The notes under the pieces were generated by a model, which was not told the origin of the DNA, searched no databases, and worked only from the letters and a program-made list of their open reading frames with translations. Shown here one piece after another: positions 25,365 through 34,230 of a stretch of 64,000 nt of DNA. A program made the position numbers and the translations under genes. The stretch lies in contig NZ_SAIY01000010.1 in assembly GCF_010560025.1 (NCBI RefSeq), positions 186,001 through 250,000 of the forward strand, read 5' to 3'. Position 1 is the first letter of the stretch; every line of letters starts with the position of its first letter. The DNA comes from Verrucosispora sioxanthis (GTDB taxonomy: Bacteria; Actinomycetota; Actinomycetes; Mycobacteriales; Micromonosporaceae).

Positions 25365-27620
25365 TCAGTGGTGGCCCGGTTGCCGATCCTCGCCACGGCG
25401 GCGGCCCTCGTCACGCAGGTCGCCCGATCGGCCGCGACGCAGGGCACGTTCGAAGACCAGGCGTTGCGCGCGTACGTACCTCGCGTCGTTGAGGTACTGG
25501 AGGTGGTGTCCGTCCGCGAGATGACCGGCGAAGGCGGCGTTGCCGGCGGCTGCCTGGGCGTGCATGAAGTCGACAAGTGCGTGCAGCCGGGCCACCGTGA
25601 CGTCGATCAGGTCGGCTCGCGCACTGTCGTCCAGCCCGTAGCGGTCGCAGAACGTGCGGAGCCGGGCGGCCTGTTCCTCCACGGTTCCGAAGCCGTCCGT
25701 GTTCTCCGGTGCGGTCATCGGCACCCAGCGGTAGGCCGCGTAGGCGACATCCCAGATCCGGGGTCCGGGCTGGGCATGGTCGAAGTCGATGATGCCGACG
25801 ACGCGGTTTCCGTCGAGCACACAGTTGTGCGGTGCGTAGTCACCGTGACAGATGACCTCCACCGGTTCGGTCGCCGCCACCTGCCAGCCGTCGCGTGGCG
25901 CTCGCCGCGCGTACTCGGCTGTCGCGTCGTGGTACGCCCTCAGCAACGCGGCCGCACTCTCCAATGCCTCGACCGAGGCCGCGGCCGGGGTGGGTGGATA
26001 GTTCGACACCTCGCCCGGCAGGAAGTCGAGGAGCTCGAAGCCGGGCTCGCTGGTGTCGCGTACCCGGGGTGCCGCCGCGAAGCCCTGGGCGGCGAGATGC
26101 CGCAGTAGTTCATGGACCCGGGCAGACCAGGGTCCGGTGGGGCGGCGCACCGTGTCGCCGATCCGAACGACCTCGTTCACGCCGCCGCCGGTCAGGATCT
26201 CCCGCTCCACCAGCCGTCGGGAGCGGCTGTGACCGACGACCGCGAAGGCGACCACTCGCCTGGTCCACGGGCGGACCCGGATCGTGACGACGTCCCCGTC
26301 GCGGCAGTCGCCGGCCCACTGGCTGGGCAGGCCCCAGGCCGTGGTACGGTCGCCGGTGCCGTCGTCCACCGCCAGGTAGTGCAGCCATGGTCGGGCCGGT
26401 CGGTCCTCACCCTGGTTCGTCGTGCGCCACACCTCTAGCCACAGCACCTCGCCGGTGACGGTCCGCTCCGTGACGAGGTCCGCGACGCCGCGCACCAGCG
26501 TGTGGCCACCAGACACCAGCAGTACCAGGCCCACGACGACGACGCCGGCGGTCACCATCGTAAAGATCTGCTCCGCCTGGTCGGCCGAGTTGGGCACGAG
26601 GTCGAAGTCGGGGCCGAAGACCTTCAGCAGGAACCCGCCCACCGCGATGCTGATCGCCGCGCGCGGCAGCAGCTTCGGCAGCGTCTGGCCGTACCGGGCG
26701 GAGAAGCGCGGGTAACGTACCCGGACCCGGTGCCACGTGCCACCGAGCGAGGACCAGACCAGTTTCCTGTTGCCCATGCCGAGGTCGAGGACCGTGCTGG
26801 TCAGTCGGGTGGCGCCGACGGCCGCGCCGTAACTCAGATAGCGGTCCCAGATCGCCACCGACGCCGGTGGTAGTTCGTCGAACTGCTCGTGTCCGCGTAG
26901 CCAGTCACGGACACCGAGCCAGTGTGCGGCCACCTGACGGCCGAGGGGTGTGTCGCGCTCGCCCGGTGACAGTCCCGCGATGGCGGTGAGCACGCCGAAG
27001 ACGACGATTCCGCCCCCGACAACCGGGTTCCCCTCGGTACTGTGCCAGCTGCTGTAGTGCCACAACACGACAACGACGACCACCGCGACGACCCCGGCGG
27101 CGGCGGTCATCAGGCTGGTCACGGCGGGGCCGAAGCGCCGCCGGGACAGCCCGGCAGCCCGGGCGTCCGCGACGACCTGTGATCGCAGCCGTCTGTTCCA
27201 CGCCTTTGCCTGCGCGGCGTCGCGGAAGCTCAGCGCGGTCAGGGGTACCACGCCGTCGACCGCCAGCCCGCGCACCCGGTCGCGCACGTGGCGTTCGTAC
27301 GGCCGCAGCCCGCTGTCGTCGGGCGGGCTCGGCGGCAGGTGCAGCGTGGTCCGCATCGGATCGTCGTCCGGTTGACGCAACTCGAGGAAGCCACGGGCGG
27401 CCAGGTCGAGCAGAGTCGACTCGGCCGCGTCCTCGGTCACCGACCAGCGGTTGACCAGCAGGCTGACCACGGCGGGTGGTTCGGTCCCGAGTTCCATGGT
27501 GGCCGGCGCGGGCGTCGGACTGGCCGGCCGGGTGAACCCGCGGACCAGGCCGTACGCGCCGAACCAGGCCCCGAGTGCGACCGCGGTCGCCACCAGATCG
27601 AGAAACAGTCGGGAATCCAC
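25365..27620 (-). CDS. Membrane protein (DUF2207-like) fused to an APH-type phosphotransferase
   Basis: This is one continuous 751-codon frame with two halves. Residues 1 to about 470 form a membrane protein with an N-terminal helix, a cytoplasmic winged-helix-like segment (SVTEDAAESTLLDLAARGFLEL), paired helices near residue 190 and 215, and further helices near 330 and 370, as in DUF2207 proteins. Residues about 475-751 are an aminoglycoside/choline-kinase-like domain with ICHGDYAPHNCVLDGNRVVGIIDFDHA, i.e. the HGDxxxxN and DFD catalytic motifs. No stop separates them. The GTG at 27620 was chosen because it lies 15 bp after the LemA stop and starts the first helix. LemA next to DUF2207 is common; the kinase fusion is unusual and could be a recent gene fusion. 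Confidence 0.68.
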   Translation of the reverse strand: MDSRLFLDLVATAVALGAWFGAYGLVRGFTRPASPTPAPATMELGTEPPAVVSLLVNRWSVTEDAAESTLLDLAARGFLELRQPDDDPMRTTLHLPPSPPDDSGLRPYERHVRDRVRGLAVDGVVPLTALSFRDAAQAKAWNRRLRSQVVADARAAGLSRRRFGPAVTSLMTAAAGVVAVVVVVVLWHYSSWHSTEGNPVVGGGIVVFGVLTAIAGLSPGERDTPLGRQVAAHWLGVRDWLRGHEQFDELPPASVAIWDRYLSYGAAVGATRLTSTVLDLGMGNRKLVWSSLGGTWHRVRVRYPRFSARYGQTLPKLLPRAAISIAVGGFLLKVFGPDFDLVPNSADQAEQIFTMVTAGVVVVGLVLLVSGGHTLVRGVADLVTERTVTGEVLWLEVWRTTNQGEDRPARPWLHYLAVDDGTGDRTTAWGLPSQWAGDCRDGDVVTIRVRPWTRRVVAFAVVGHSRSRRLVEREILTGGGVNEVVRIGDTVRRPTGPWSARVHELLRHLAAQGFAAAPRVRDTSEPGFELLDFLPGEVSNYPPTPAAASVEALESAAALLRAYHDATAEYARRAPRDGWQVAATEPVEVICHGDYAPHNCVLDGNRVVGIIDFDHAQPGPRIWDVAYAAYRWVPMTAPENTDGFGTVEEQAARLRTFCDRYGLDDSARADLIDVTVARLHALVDFMHAQAAAGNAAFAGHLADGHHLQYLNDARYVRAQRLVFERALRRGRSGDLRDEGRRRGEDRQPGHH

Positions 27621-27634
27621 AGGGCCCGTCCCGG

Positions 27635-28213
27635 TCAGGAACGCACCTGGACGGCGGCGCGTTCTCCGTCGAGGGCCTCGAAGTAGTCCGTCGATCGGAA
27701 ACCGCCCAAGCCGGCGATGAGGTTGGTCGGGACGGACTGCACACTCGTGTTCAACGTCTGGACGGCGCTGTTGTAGAACTGTCGGGCGTAGGCGATCTTG
27801 TCCTCGGTGCGCGTCAGTTCGCTGTGCAGGGCCGCGAAGTTCTGGTTCGCCTTGAGGTCCGGGTACGCCTCCGCCAGCGCGAACAGCCGACCGAGCGTCT
27901 GGGTCAACACGTTCTCGGCGCCCGCGCGGACGGAGACCTCGGGCGCGACGGCGGCGGCCATCGCGCCGGTGCGGGCGGCCAGCACCGCCTCCAGCGTGCC
28001 GCGTTCGTGCGCCGCGTAACCCTTGACCGTCTCGACCAGGTTGGGCACGAGGTCGTACCGACGCTTGAGTTGGACGTCGATCTGAGCCCACGACGCCTGC
28101 ACCTGGTTGCGCTGGCGGACCAGACGGTTGTAGGCGCTCAGCGCCCAGCCGATCATCAACACCGCCGCCAGGCAGAACAGCCCTGCGGCCCCGATGATGG
28201 AACCGGTCTCCAC
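27635..28213 (-). CDS. lemA: LemA family membrane protein
   Basis: This 192-residue protein has one N-terminal membrane helix (GAAGLFCLAAVLMIGWALSAYN) followed by the LemA helical domain, with the diagnostic RNQVQASWAQIDVQLKRRYDLVPNLVETVKGYA and YNSAVQTLNTSVQSVPTNLIAG. The start is a GTG at 28213 with GGGGAG upstream. LemA proteins have an outside-facing helical bundle and no established activity. It lies 14 bp before a DUF2207-like membrane protein gene, a widespread pairing that suggests the two work together. Confidence 0.92.
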   Translation of the reverse strand: METGSIIGAAGLFCLAAVLMIGWALSAYNRLVRQRNQVQASWAQIDVQLKRRYDLVPNLVETVKGYAAHERGTLEAVLAARTGAMAAAVAPEVSVRAGAENVLTQTLGRLFALAEAYPDLKANQNFAALHSELTRTEDKIAYARQFYNSAVQTLNTSVQSVPTNLIAGLGGFRSTDYFEALDGERAAVQVRS

Positions 28214-28421
28214 CCGAACTCCCCGAATCCCGTCGTGGACCACCTCGACGATCCGACGGCCCGTCGACGCTGAGCATGGGCACACCGGAAGCCGTCCGCA
28301 ATCGGGCGAATGGCTGGCACCCTGCCGGCGGCGGCAGGAAACGTGGACGTCGCCCGGATCCTGACGGAACGATCGTGAAGAAGGCATTGTCCTCGGTGGC
28401 CCAATGCGGTGGATGCACCAC

Positions 28422-29567
28422 CTACCGGCGCAGCAGCGCGTTGAGTCGGGCGGCCTGCCGCGTGAGGTGTTCGACTTCGGGCAGGCTGGGCGCCGATCGG
28501 GCGGCTTCGGCGTAGAGCCGTGCCGCGATCGGCAGGTCACCGTCCCGCTCGTGCAGGTACGCGGCGACCGCGGCGTACCGGGGCAGGGCGGGGTCGAGGC
28601 CCGCCAGGGCGGCCAGGCCGGCTCGTGGTCCGTCGGCCTCGCCGACGGCGACCGCCCGGTTGAGGCGGGCCACCGGGCTGTCGGTGAGGCGGACCAGCTC
28701 GTCGTACCACTCGACGATCTGCACCCAGTCGGTCTCCTCGGCCGTGCGGGCGTCGGCGTGCAGCGCGGCGATGGCAGCCTGCGCCTGGAATTCGCCCAGG
28801 CGGTCGCGGGCCAGGGCGTTCTGGAGCACCTGCACGCCCTCGGCGATCAGGCGGGTGTCCCAGCGGCTGCGGTCCTGCTCGGCCAGCGGCACCAGGCGGC
28901 CGTCGGCGGTGGTTCGCGCCGCCCGGCGGGCGTGGTGCAGCAGCATGAGCGCGAGCAGACCCGCCACCTCCGCGTGTCGGATCCTGGCCGCGAGCTGGCG
29001 GGTGAGTCGGATCGCCTCCGCGGCGAGGTCGACATCGCCGGAGTAGCCCTCGTTGAAGACCAGGTAGAGCACGCGCAGCACGGTGCCGACGTCGCCGGGC
29101 TGGTTGAACCGGACTCCACTGACGGTCCGCTTGGCCCGGCTGATCCGCTGCGCCATTGTCGTCTCCGGCACCAGGTAGGCCCGGGCGATCTGCCGGGTGG
29201 TCAGGCCGCCGACCGCCCGCAGCGTCAGCGCCACCGCCGAGGCCGGGGTCAACGACGGATGCGCGCACAGGAAGTACAGCGCGAGCGTGTCGTCGATCGG
29301 CTCGCTCGGTCCGGGCGCGGGCTCCACCTCCACCAGGGCCTCGCGCCGTCGCCGTGCGGTGTCCGCGCGGGCCACGTCGAGGAACTTTCGCCAGGACACG
29401 GCGACCAGCCAGCCCTTCGGGTCGCGCGGCGGGTCGGTCGGCCATGCCCGGACGGCCTCGACAAGCGCGTCCTGCACGGCGTCCTCGGCCGTCGCGAAGT
29501 CGACTCCGCGACGGACGAGGATGCCGATCACGGCGGGAGTAAGGGTCCGTAGGACGGCCTCATCCAC
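28422..29567 (-). CDS. ECF42-type sigma factor with C-terminal TPR-like domain
   Basis: This 381-residue sigma factor has region 2 (ILVRRGVDFATAEDAVQDALVEAVRAW) and region 4 (LTLRAVGGLTTRQIARAYLVPETTMAQRISRAK). The long DUF6596/TPR-like C-terminus (VLYLVFNEGYSG ... LLALMLLHHARRAAR ... LNRAVAVGEADGP) defines the ECF42 group. The GTG start lies 6 bp after the stop of a YCII/DGPF gene, the typical partner. ECF42 sigmas lack anti-sigma factors; the C-terminal domain is thought to control them. A second such pair lies at 36262-37898. Confidence 0.9.
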   Translation of the reverse strand: MDEAVLRTLTPAVIGILVRRGVDFATAEDAVQDALVEAVRAWPTDPPRDPKGWLVAVSWRKFLDVARADTARRRREALVEVEPAPGPSEPIDDTLALYFLCAHPSLTPASAVALTLRAVGGLTTRQIARAYLVPETTMAQRISRAKRTVSGVRFNQPGDVGTVLRVLYLVFNEGYSGDVDLAAEAIRLTRQLAARIRHAEVAGLLALMLLHHARRAARTTADGRLVPLAEQDRSRWDTRLIAEGVQVLQNALARDRLGEFQAQAAIAALHADARTAEETDWVQIVEWYDELVRLTDSPVARLNRAVAVGEADGPRAGLAALAGLDPALPRYAAVAAYLHERDGDLPIAARLYAEAARSAPSLPEVEHLTRQAARLNALLRR

Positions 29568-29573
29568 CGTGCG

Positions 29574-29981
29574 TCACTCCGAGATGGTCGGCGGCTCGTT
29601 CAGGAACGGCCGCACCTCGAGCCACTCGTGCAGCGGCTTCCCGCCAGCACCCGGCGCCGCCGACAGCTCGCCGGCCAGCTCCAACGCCCGGTCGTAGGTG
29701 TCGACGTCGATCACCATCCAGCCGGCGATCAGATCCTTGGTCTCGGCGAACGGACCGTCGGTGACCGGCGGCCGCCCCTCGCCGTCGTAGCGGACGAACG
29801 TTCCCTCCGGGGAGAGCGCCTGCCCCTCGACGAACTCGCCGGTCTCTTCGAGCCGAGCTGCGAAGTCGCGCATGTACTGCACGTGGGCCGAGATCTCCTC
29901 GGGCGTCCACTGGTCCATCGGCACGTCGTACAGCGGGGTCGGGCCGCCACGGTAGTGCTTGAGCAGCAGGTACTTGGCCAT
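29574..29981 (-). CDS. YCII/DGPF-domain protein, partner of ECF42 sigma
   Basis: This 135-residue alpha/beta barrel protein has MAKYLLLKHYRGG and the VTDGPFAETKDLIAGW motif that defines the DGPF (YCII-related) family. The start at 29981 has AAGGAG 7 bases upstream. It lies directly before the ECF42 sigma gene and is probably co-transcribed with it. These proteins are often targets of the neighbouring sigma; no enzymatic activity is established. Confidence 0.9.
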   Translation of the reverse strand: MAKYLLLKHYRGGPTPLYDVPMDQWTPEEISAHVQYMRDFAARLEETGEFVEGQALSPEGTFVRYDGEGRPPVTDGPFAETKDLIAGWMVIDVDTYDRALELAGELSAAPGAGGKPLHEWLEVRPFLNEPPTISE

Positions 29982-30097
29982 CGGATGCTCCTTGTCAGGT
30001 ACGGGCCATTGTGGCCGCGTTCGTACCGAGGACGGAGCCCGACCCGGCTTCTCGACATGCCGCCGGGAGATTTTTCGCTGAAGTTCGTCGGCGGCCC

Positions 30098-30974
30098 TCA
30101 CGCCGGTTCGTCCGGCACCCCGGCCAGGCAGGTCAGCGCCCGGGCGGTGGCTGCCGGCGTGGCGGGCAGCAGCGGAGGGCGGACGAGCGGTGTCGGGATC
30201 CGCCCCTGGGCGTGCAGCACCGCCTTGACCACGGCGGGGTTGGGCTCGGCGAACAGCGCGGCCGAGAGGGCGGCGAGCCGGTGGCCGAGCGGCCGGGCCC
30301 GGGCGACGTCGCCGGATCGCCAGGCCGTGACCAGGTCGGCGTAGTCGGCGGTGGCGAGATGGGCGGAGGCGAGGATGCCGCCGGCCGCGCCGAGGGCGAG
30401 CAGCGGTGAGACGTACGCGTCCTCGCCGCAGAGCACCGCGAAGTCGGCGGGCGGGTCGGCCAGCAGGGCGATCGTGTCGGCGTCGATGCCGCCGACCGCG
30501 TGCTTGACGCCGACCAGGCCGGGCAGCCGGGCGAGGCGGCGCAGTGTCGGCGCCAAGCTGCTGCCCGGTGCGGTACGGCACGTGGTACGCGACCAGCGGC
30601 ACCGGTGACTCCTCGGCCAACCGGGTGTAGTGGGCGAGTACCGCCTCCTCGCCCGGGCGCAGGAACGGCGGGACCAGGCAGAGCGCCGCGGTGACCTCGG
30701 GCCGCCCGGCGAGTGCCCGCAGCTCCGGCGCGGCGTGCGCGCCGACCAGGAGACCGGCCCGGTGCTCCCGACAGACGGCGGCGATCGCGTCGACCACCGT
30801 CTGCTGCTCGGCGGCGCCGAGGGCGTGCGGCTCGGCGGTGGTGCCGAGGGCGACCAGACCGGCCGCGCCGGCGGTCAGCACCTCCTGGGCGAGCGCGCGC
30901 AGCGCGTCGAGTGCGATCGCGCCGCTCTCGTCGAACGGCGTGATCATCGGTACGTAGAGACCGGCTGATGTCAT
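30098..30974 (-). pseudogene. DapA-like (dihydrodipicolinate synthase/N-acetylneuraminate lyase family) gene with frameshift
   Basis: The first frame begins MTSAGLYVPMITPFDESG with a GGAGG site, and covers GAAGLVALGTTAEPHAL and VAYHVPYRTGQQL. It then loses homology. The second frame resumes with APTLRRLARLPGLVGVKHAVGGIDADTI, carrying the Schiff-base lysine (VKHA), and runs to 30098. Removing one base of the CTTGG run at 30555-30556 joins the frames into a standard ~290-residue DapA-family aldolase. The gene is divergent from a LysR regulator that is itself interrupted. The reading is either a decayed gene or a sequencing error. The true substrate of this subfamily is unknown. Confidence 0.8.
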
Positions 30975-31044
30975 GCCTCCAGCCTCCGACCGAAGAAGGT
31001 GAAGCACCAGCTCCGATTACTCACCGAATACGTAAGCTGAACTG

Positions 31045-31953
31045 ATGCTTGACGTCCGTCGCCTGCGCCTGCTGCGGGATCTTTCCCACCTCGGCACCAT
31101 CGCCGCCGTGGCCGAGGCGCACACCTAGACGCCGTCCGCCGTGTCCCAGCAACTCGCCGCGCTGCAACGCCAGGCCGGCGTGACGCTGCTGGAGCGGGCC
31201 GGTCGGCGGGTCGCCCTGACCCCCACCGGGGTGGCGCTGGTCCGGCACGCCGAGGTCGTCCTCGCCGCGCTGGAGGCGGCCGACGCGACTCTCGTCGCCG
31301 CGCGGGGCGGGCTCTGCGGCACGGTACGCATCGGCGCGTACCCCAGTGCGGTGCGTACCCTGCTGCTGCCCGCCCTGGTCGCGCTCGGCCGTGACCATCC
31401 CGCGCTCGACCTGATGGTCACCGAGTTGGACCCGGTCGCGGTGCCCGACGCGCTGCGCGACCGCCGCCTCGACGTGGCGCTCGTGCACGACTACGACATC
31501 GTGCCCGTCGAGGCGGGCCCGGCCTTGGACTCGGTGCCACTGCTGGAGGAGACGGTCCACCTGGCCGTCGGGGCGGACCGGAACCTCACCGGCGACCCGA
31601 TGCGCTCGGTACGCGACGCGGACTGGATCGTGGGCAGCCCGGGCACGCTCTGTCACTCGGTGACCCTGCACGCGTGTGAACTGGCCGGCTTCCGCCCGAC
31701 CGTGCGTCATCACGCGGACGACTTCACCGCCGTGCTCGCCCTGGTCGCCGCCGGTCAGGGCGTCGGTCTGGTGCCGCAACTGGCTGTCGGGCGGCCGCCG
31801 GCCGGGGTGGCTCTGGTCCCGCTCACCATCCGACGGCGTACCCGGATCGCCTACCGGCAGGGTGCGGGTGGCCATCCCGCGGTGGCCGCGAGCGTCGCCG
31901 CGCTGCGGGTCGCCGCCTCGGACCTGCCCGGCGAGCACCCGACCGGGTCCTGA
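31045..31953 (+). pseudogene. LysR-family regulator with in-frame TAG in the HTH
   Basis: The frame reads MLDVRRLRLLRDLSHLGTIAAVAEAHT, then TAG at 31126-31128 (codon 28), then TPSAVSQQLAALQRQAGVTLLERAGRRVALT. LysR proteins normally have Tyr or Phe at this place (AHTYTPSAVSQQL), so one substitution (TAC to TAG) accounts for the stop. The remainder is an intact LysR effector domain to 31953. Re-initiation at GTG 31141 would give a product lacking half the helix-turn-helix. It is divergent from the frameshifted DapA-like gene, its probable target, so the whole unit looks inactivated. Confidence 0.82.
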
Positions 31954-31978
31954 GACGCCGCCGCGTCGCACCCGCCGC

Positions 31979-32012
31979 CGGTCCCCGCCCAGCGTGCTCT
32001 GGGCGGGGACCG
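31979..32012. terminator. 14-bp perfect stem-loop between convergent genes
   Basis: CGGTCCCCGCCCAG pairs with CTGGGCGGGGACCG around a 6-base loop, between the LysR stop and the stop of the secreted protein gene. Bidirectional terminator by position. Confidence 0.72.
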
Positions 32013-32018
32013 CCGGGC

Positions 32019-33104
32019 TCAGACGCTCGACGAGAAGGTCGAGCTGAACTCGCTGTCCTGCGGCCGGCCGGCGTTGCTGAAGCAGGAGACCGGCAGCACC
32101 GCGTCGCTGCCGAACTGCGCCCATCGGGACTGGATGGTGCAGTACGAGGGGTCGTCACCGATCGCGGTCACCTGCGCCGTGGTGCTCTTCTCGTGCAGGG
32201 CCGGGAACTTGACCGTGTAGGTGCCGAGACCCGTGGGACCGAAGCCGTTCGCGCCCACACCGAGCGGGTGGGAGTAGTTCGTCGGACCGACGAAGGGCGT
32301 CGCGAGGTACCCGAAGTACTTCGGTGGGCCGAACGACGCGTAGACCGAGCGCTCCCGATGGAACGAGGCGGTGAAGTCGCTGTTGATCAATGCACCGGTG
32401 GCCGGATCATGGCAGGCGACGTAGACCAGCACGTCCGGGCCGGTCGCGCCCCAGCGAAGGATCTTGCAGCGGCGTGGTTGGGCGTTCGGCTGCTGGGCGG
32501 TCACCTGCACGTTCCCGGAGAGCGTGCCGGCCGTGCCGACCGCCAGGAAGCGCAGCGCGTAGATGCCCACGCCGACGTTGGCGACGGTGACGGGTGCGCC
32601 GGCCGAGTTGTACGACTGTGCGAGGACGTTAGACAACACCTGCGCCGAGGCGTACGCCCCGACGCCGGCCGGCAGGACGCCGGAACTCACCGTCCACAAC
32701 ACCGTGAACGGGGTGTCGGTCGGGGTTCCGCCGGGTCGGAAGCACTGCACGTCGACGATCTCGTCGGCGCCCGAACTGCCCCACCGCACGAGCTGGCAGA
32801 ACCGGCCGTCCCTGGCCACGGCGGTGACATGGGCGTTGCCACGGGCGCCCAGTCCGATGTTCGGAAACCGCACCAGGAAACGGCCGGGGGCGACCTTGCC
32901 GCCGGTGGCCACCGGGCCCGCAGCCCAACTGCCGAACTGGTACGCCGCGGGCAGCGGTGTCCAGACCGGCACGGTGGGATCGGCGACGTACGCGAATCCG
33001 AAGCGGTCGGCGGTGGCGGCGGCGGCCGGTGCGCCGGGGACCGCCAGCGTCGCGGCCAGCACCATGGCCAGGGCGGCGCAGAGGTGACGGAGTCGGAGAG
33101 ACAT
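32019..33104 (-). CDS. Secreted beta-rich protein with internal repeats, unknown function
   Basis: This 361-residue protein has a clear signal peptide (MSLRLRHLCAALAMVLAATLAVPGAPAAAA). Three similar segments of roughly 100-115 residues follow, each with a GxYxVRFPxL/I strand, a (N/T)AxVTAxxxxxxxCxxxRW core and a [VL]xVxCF segment. The paired cysteines per repeat probably form disulfides. Residues near 30-45 (FGFAYVADPTVPVWTPL) recur later as FGYLATPFVGP. I recognise no enzyme motif. A GGAG site precedes the ATG. It may be an extracellular adhesion or surface protein; this is only an inference from location and repeats. Confidence 0.7.
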   Translation of the reverse strand: MSLRLRHLCAALAMVLAATLAVPGAPAAAATADRFGFAYVADPTVPVWTPLPAAYQFGSWAAGPVATGGKVAPGRFLVRFPNIGLGARGNAHVTAVARDGRFCQLVRWGSSGADEIVDVQCFRPGGTPTDTPFTVLWTVSSGVLPAGVGAYASAQVLSNVLAQSYNSAGAPVTVANVGVGIYALRFLAVGTAGTLSGNVQVTAQQPNAQPRRCKILRWGATGPDVLVYVACHDPATGALINSDFTASFHRERSVYASFGPPKYFGYLATPFVGPTNYSHPLGVGANGFGPTGLGTYTVKFPALHEKSTTAQVTAIGDDPSYCTIQSRWAQFGSDAVLPVSCFSNAGRPQDSEFSSTFSSSV

Positions 33105-33291
33105 GGGCCACTCCAATCGGTGGTAGTCGATGCTTTTTCCACTGTTCCGGGTATCGGTCAAGGTCACAGTCGGCTTGCCTACAACCGACGGGACGGGTGC
33201 CCGGCACCGGTCCGACCGGGTGGCCGGCGACGCCGCCCGCAGCGTCGAGAATTGGGTGGCCCACCCGCGCGTCCGGCGCGAGGATCTCGGT

Positions 33292-34188
33292 GTGCCGCTG
33301 CACCAGGGTGAGATTCCGGTCGACGAGGATGTCGTCAGTGCGTTGGTGACGCAGCAATGTCCACAGTGGGCGCATCTGCCGCTGTCCCTGGCGGGCGCGG
33401 GCACCGACAACACGATGTACCGCCTCGGCGCCGACCTGCTCGTACGGCTGCCGCGCACCGCCGAGAAGGCGCCGTCGCTGCGCAAGGAACAGCGCTGGCT
33501 GCCCCGGCTGGCCCCCCGGCTCGGCTTCCGGATCCCGGAACCGCTGCACACCGGCGTTCCCACCAGCGCCTTCCCGCTTCCCTGGTCGGTCTACCGGTGG
33601 ATCGACGGCGAGGAGGCGGGGCCGCAGACCGTCTCGGACTGGGCGGCCTTCGGCACCGACCTGGCGGGGGTGGTGCGGGAGCTGCACGGCGTCGACCTCA
33701 TGGGGGCGACCGGTACGGGCGACCTGAGCTGGTACCGGGGCGGACACCTGCGGCCCTGTGCCGACTGGATCGGCCGAGCCCTCGCCGACTGCCGGACCAT
33801 CGTCGGCGCGCAGATCGACGTCGACACCCTGGAACGGATGTGGCAGGCGGGGCTCGCCCGGCCCGAACCGTCCGGACCGCAGGTGTGGCTGCACGGCGAT
33901 CTCAGGCCCACGAACCTCCTGGTCCGACACGGCAGACTGCACGCGGTCATCGACTTCGGTGGCCTGTCGGTCGGCCTGCCCGACGCCGAGTACGCCCCGG
34001 TGTGGGATCTGCCGCCCGAGGCCCGCCACGCCTACCGCGACGCCGTCGACGTGGACGACTCCACCTGGCTACGCGCCCGCGCCTGGGCGATCGCCGTGGC
34101 CGCCAGCGGCATCGCGTACTACCAGCACAGCTACCCGGCGTTCGTGGCCGAATGCCGGGCCCGCCTCCGTGCGATCCTCGCCGAATAG
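33292..34188 (+). CDS. Aminoglycoside phosphotransferase-family kinase
   Basis: This protein of about 298 residues is of the APH/choline-kinase fold. It has a glycine-containing N-lobe (GAGTDNTMYRLGADLLVRLPR), the catalytic loop LHGDLRPTNLLV (Asp and Asn present) and the metal-binding VIDFGGLSVG. The frame extends upstream to 33130, but that stretch looks non-coding. The GTG at 33292 has AGGA about 8 bases upstream and fits family length. Many such genes in actinomycetes phosphorylate unknown small molecules; an antibiotic-resistance role cannot be claimed. Confidence 0.83.
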   Translation: MPLHQGEIPVDEDVVSALVTQQCPQWAHLPLSLAGAGTDNTMYRLGADLLVRLPRTAEKAPSLRKEQRWLPRLAPRLGFRIPEPLHTGVPTSAFPLPWSVYRWIDGEEAGPQTVSDWAAFGTDLAGVVRELHGVDLMGATGTGDLSWYRGGHLRPCADWIGRALADCRTIVGAQIDVDTLERMWQAGLARPEPSGPQVWLHGDLRPTNLLVRHGRLHAVIDFGGLSVGLPDAEYAPVWDLPPEARHAYRDAVDVDDSTWLRARAWAIAVAASGIAYYQHSYPAFVAECRARLRAILAE

Positions 34189-34230
34189 CACCCGTCGTGG
34201 GGGTGGACAGCCGCACATACGGTGTGATCG

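Noticed and set aside
27621..28421. Upstream extension of the DUF2207/kinase frame across the LemA gene
   Set aside because: The region is coding for LemA in another frame; the extension is Arg-rich shadow sequence and a GTG at 27620 gives a natural start.
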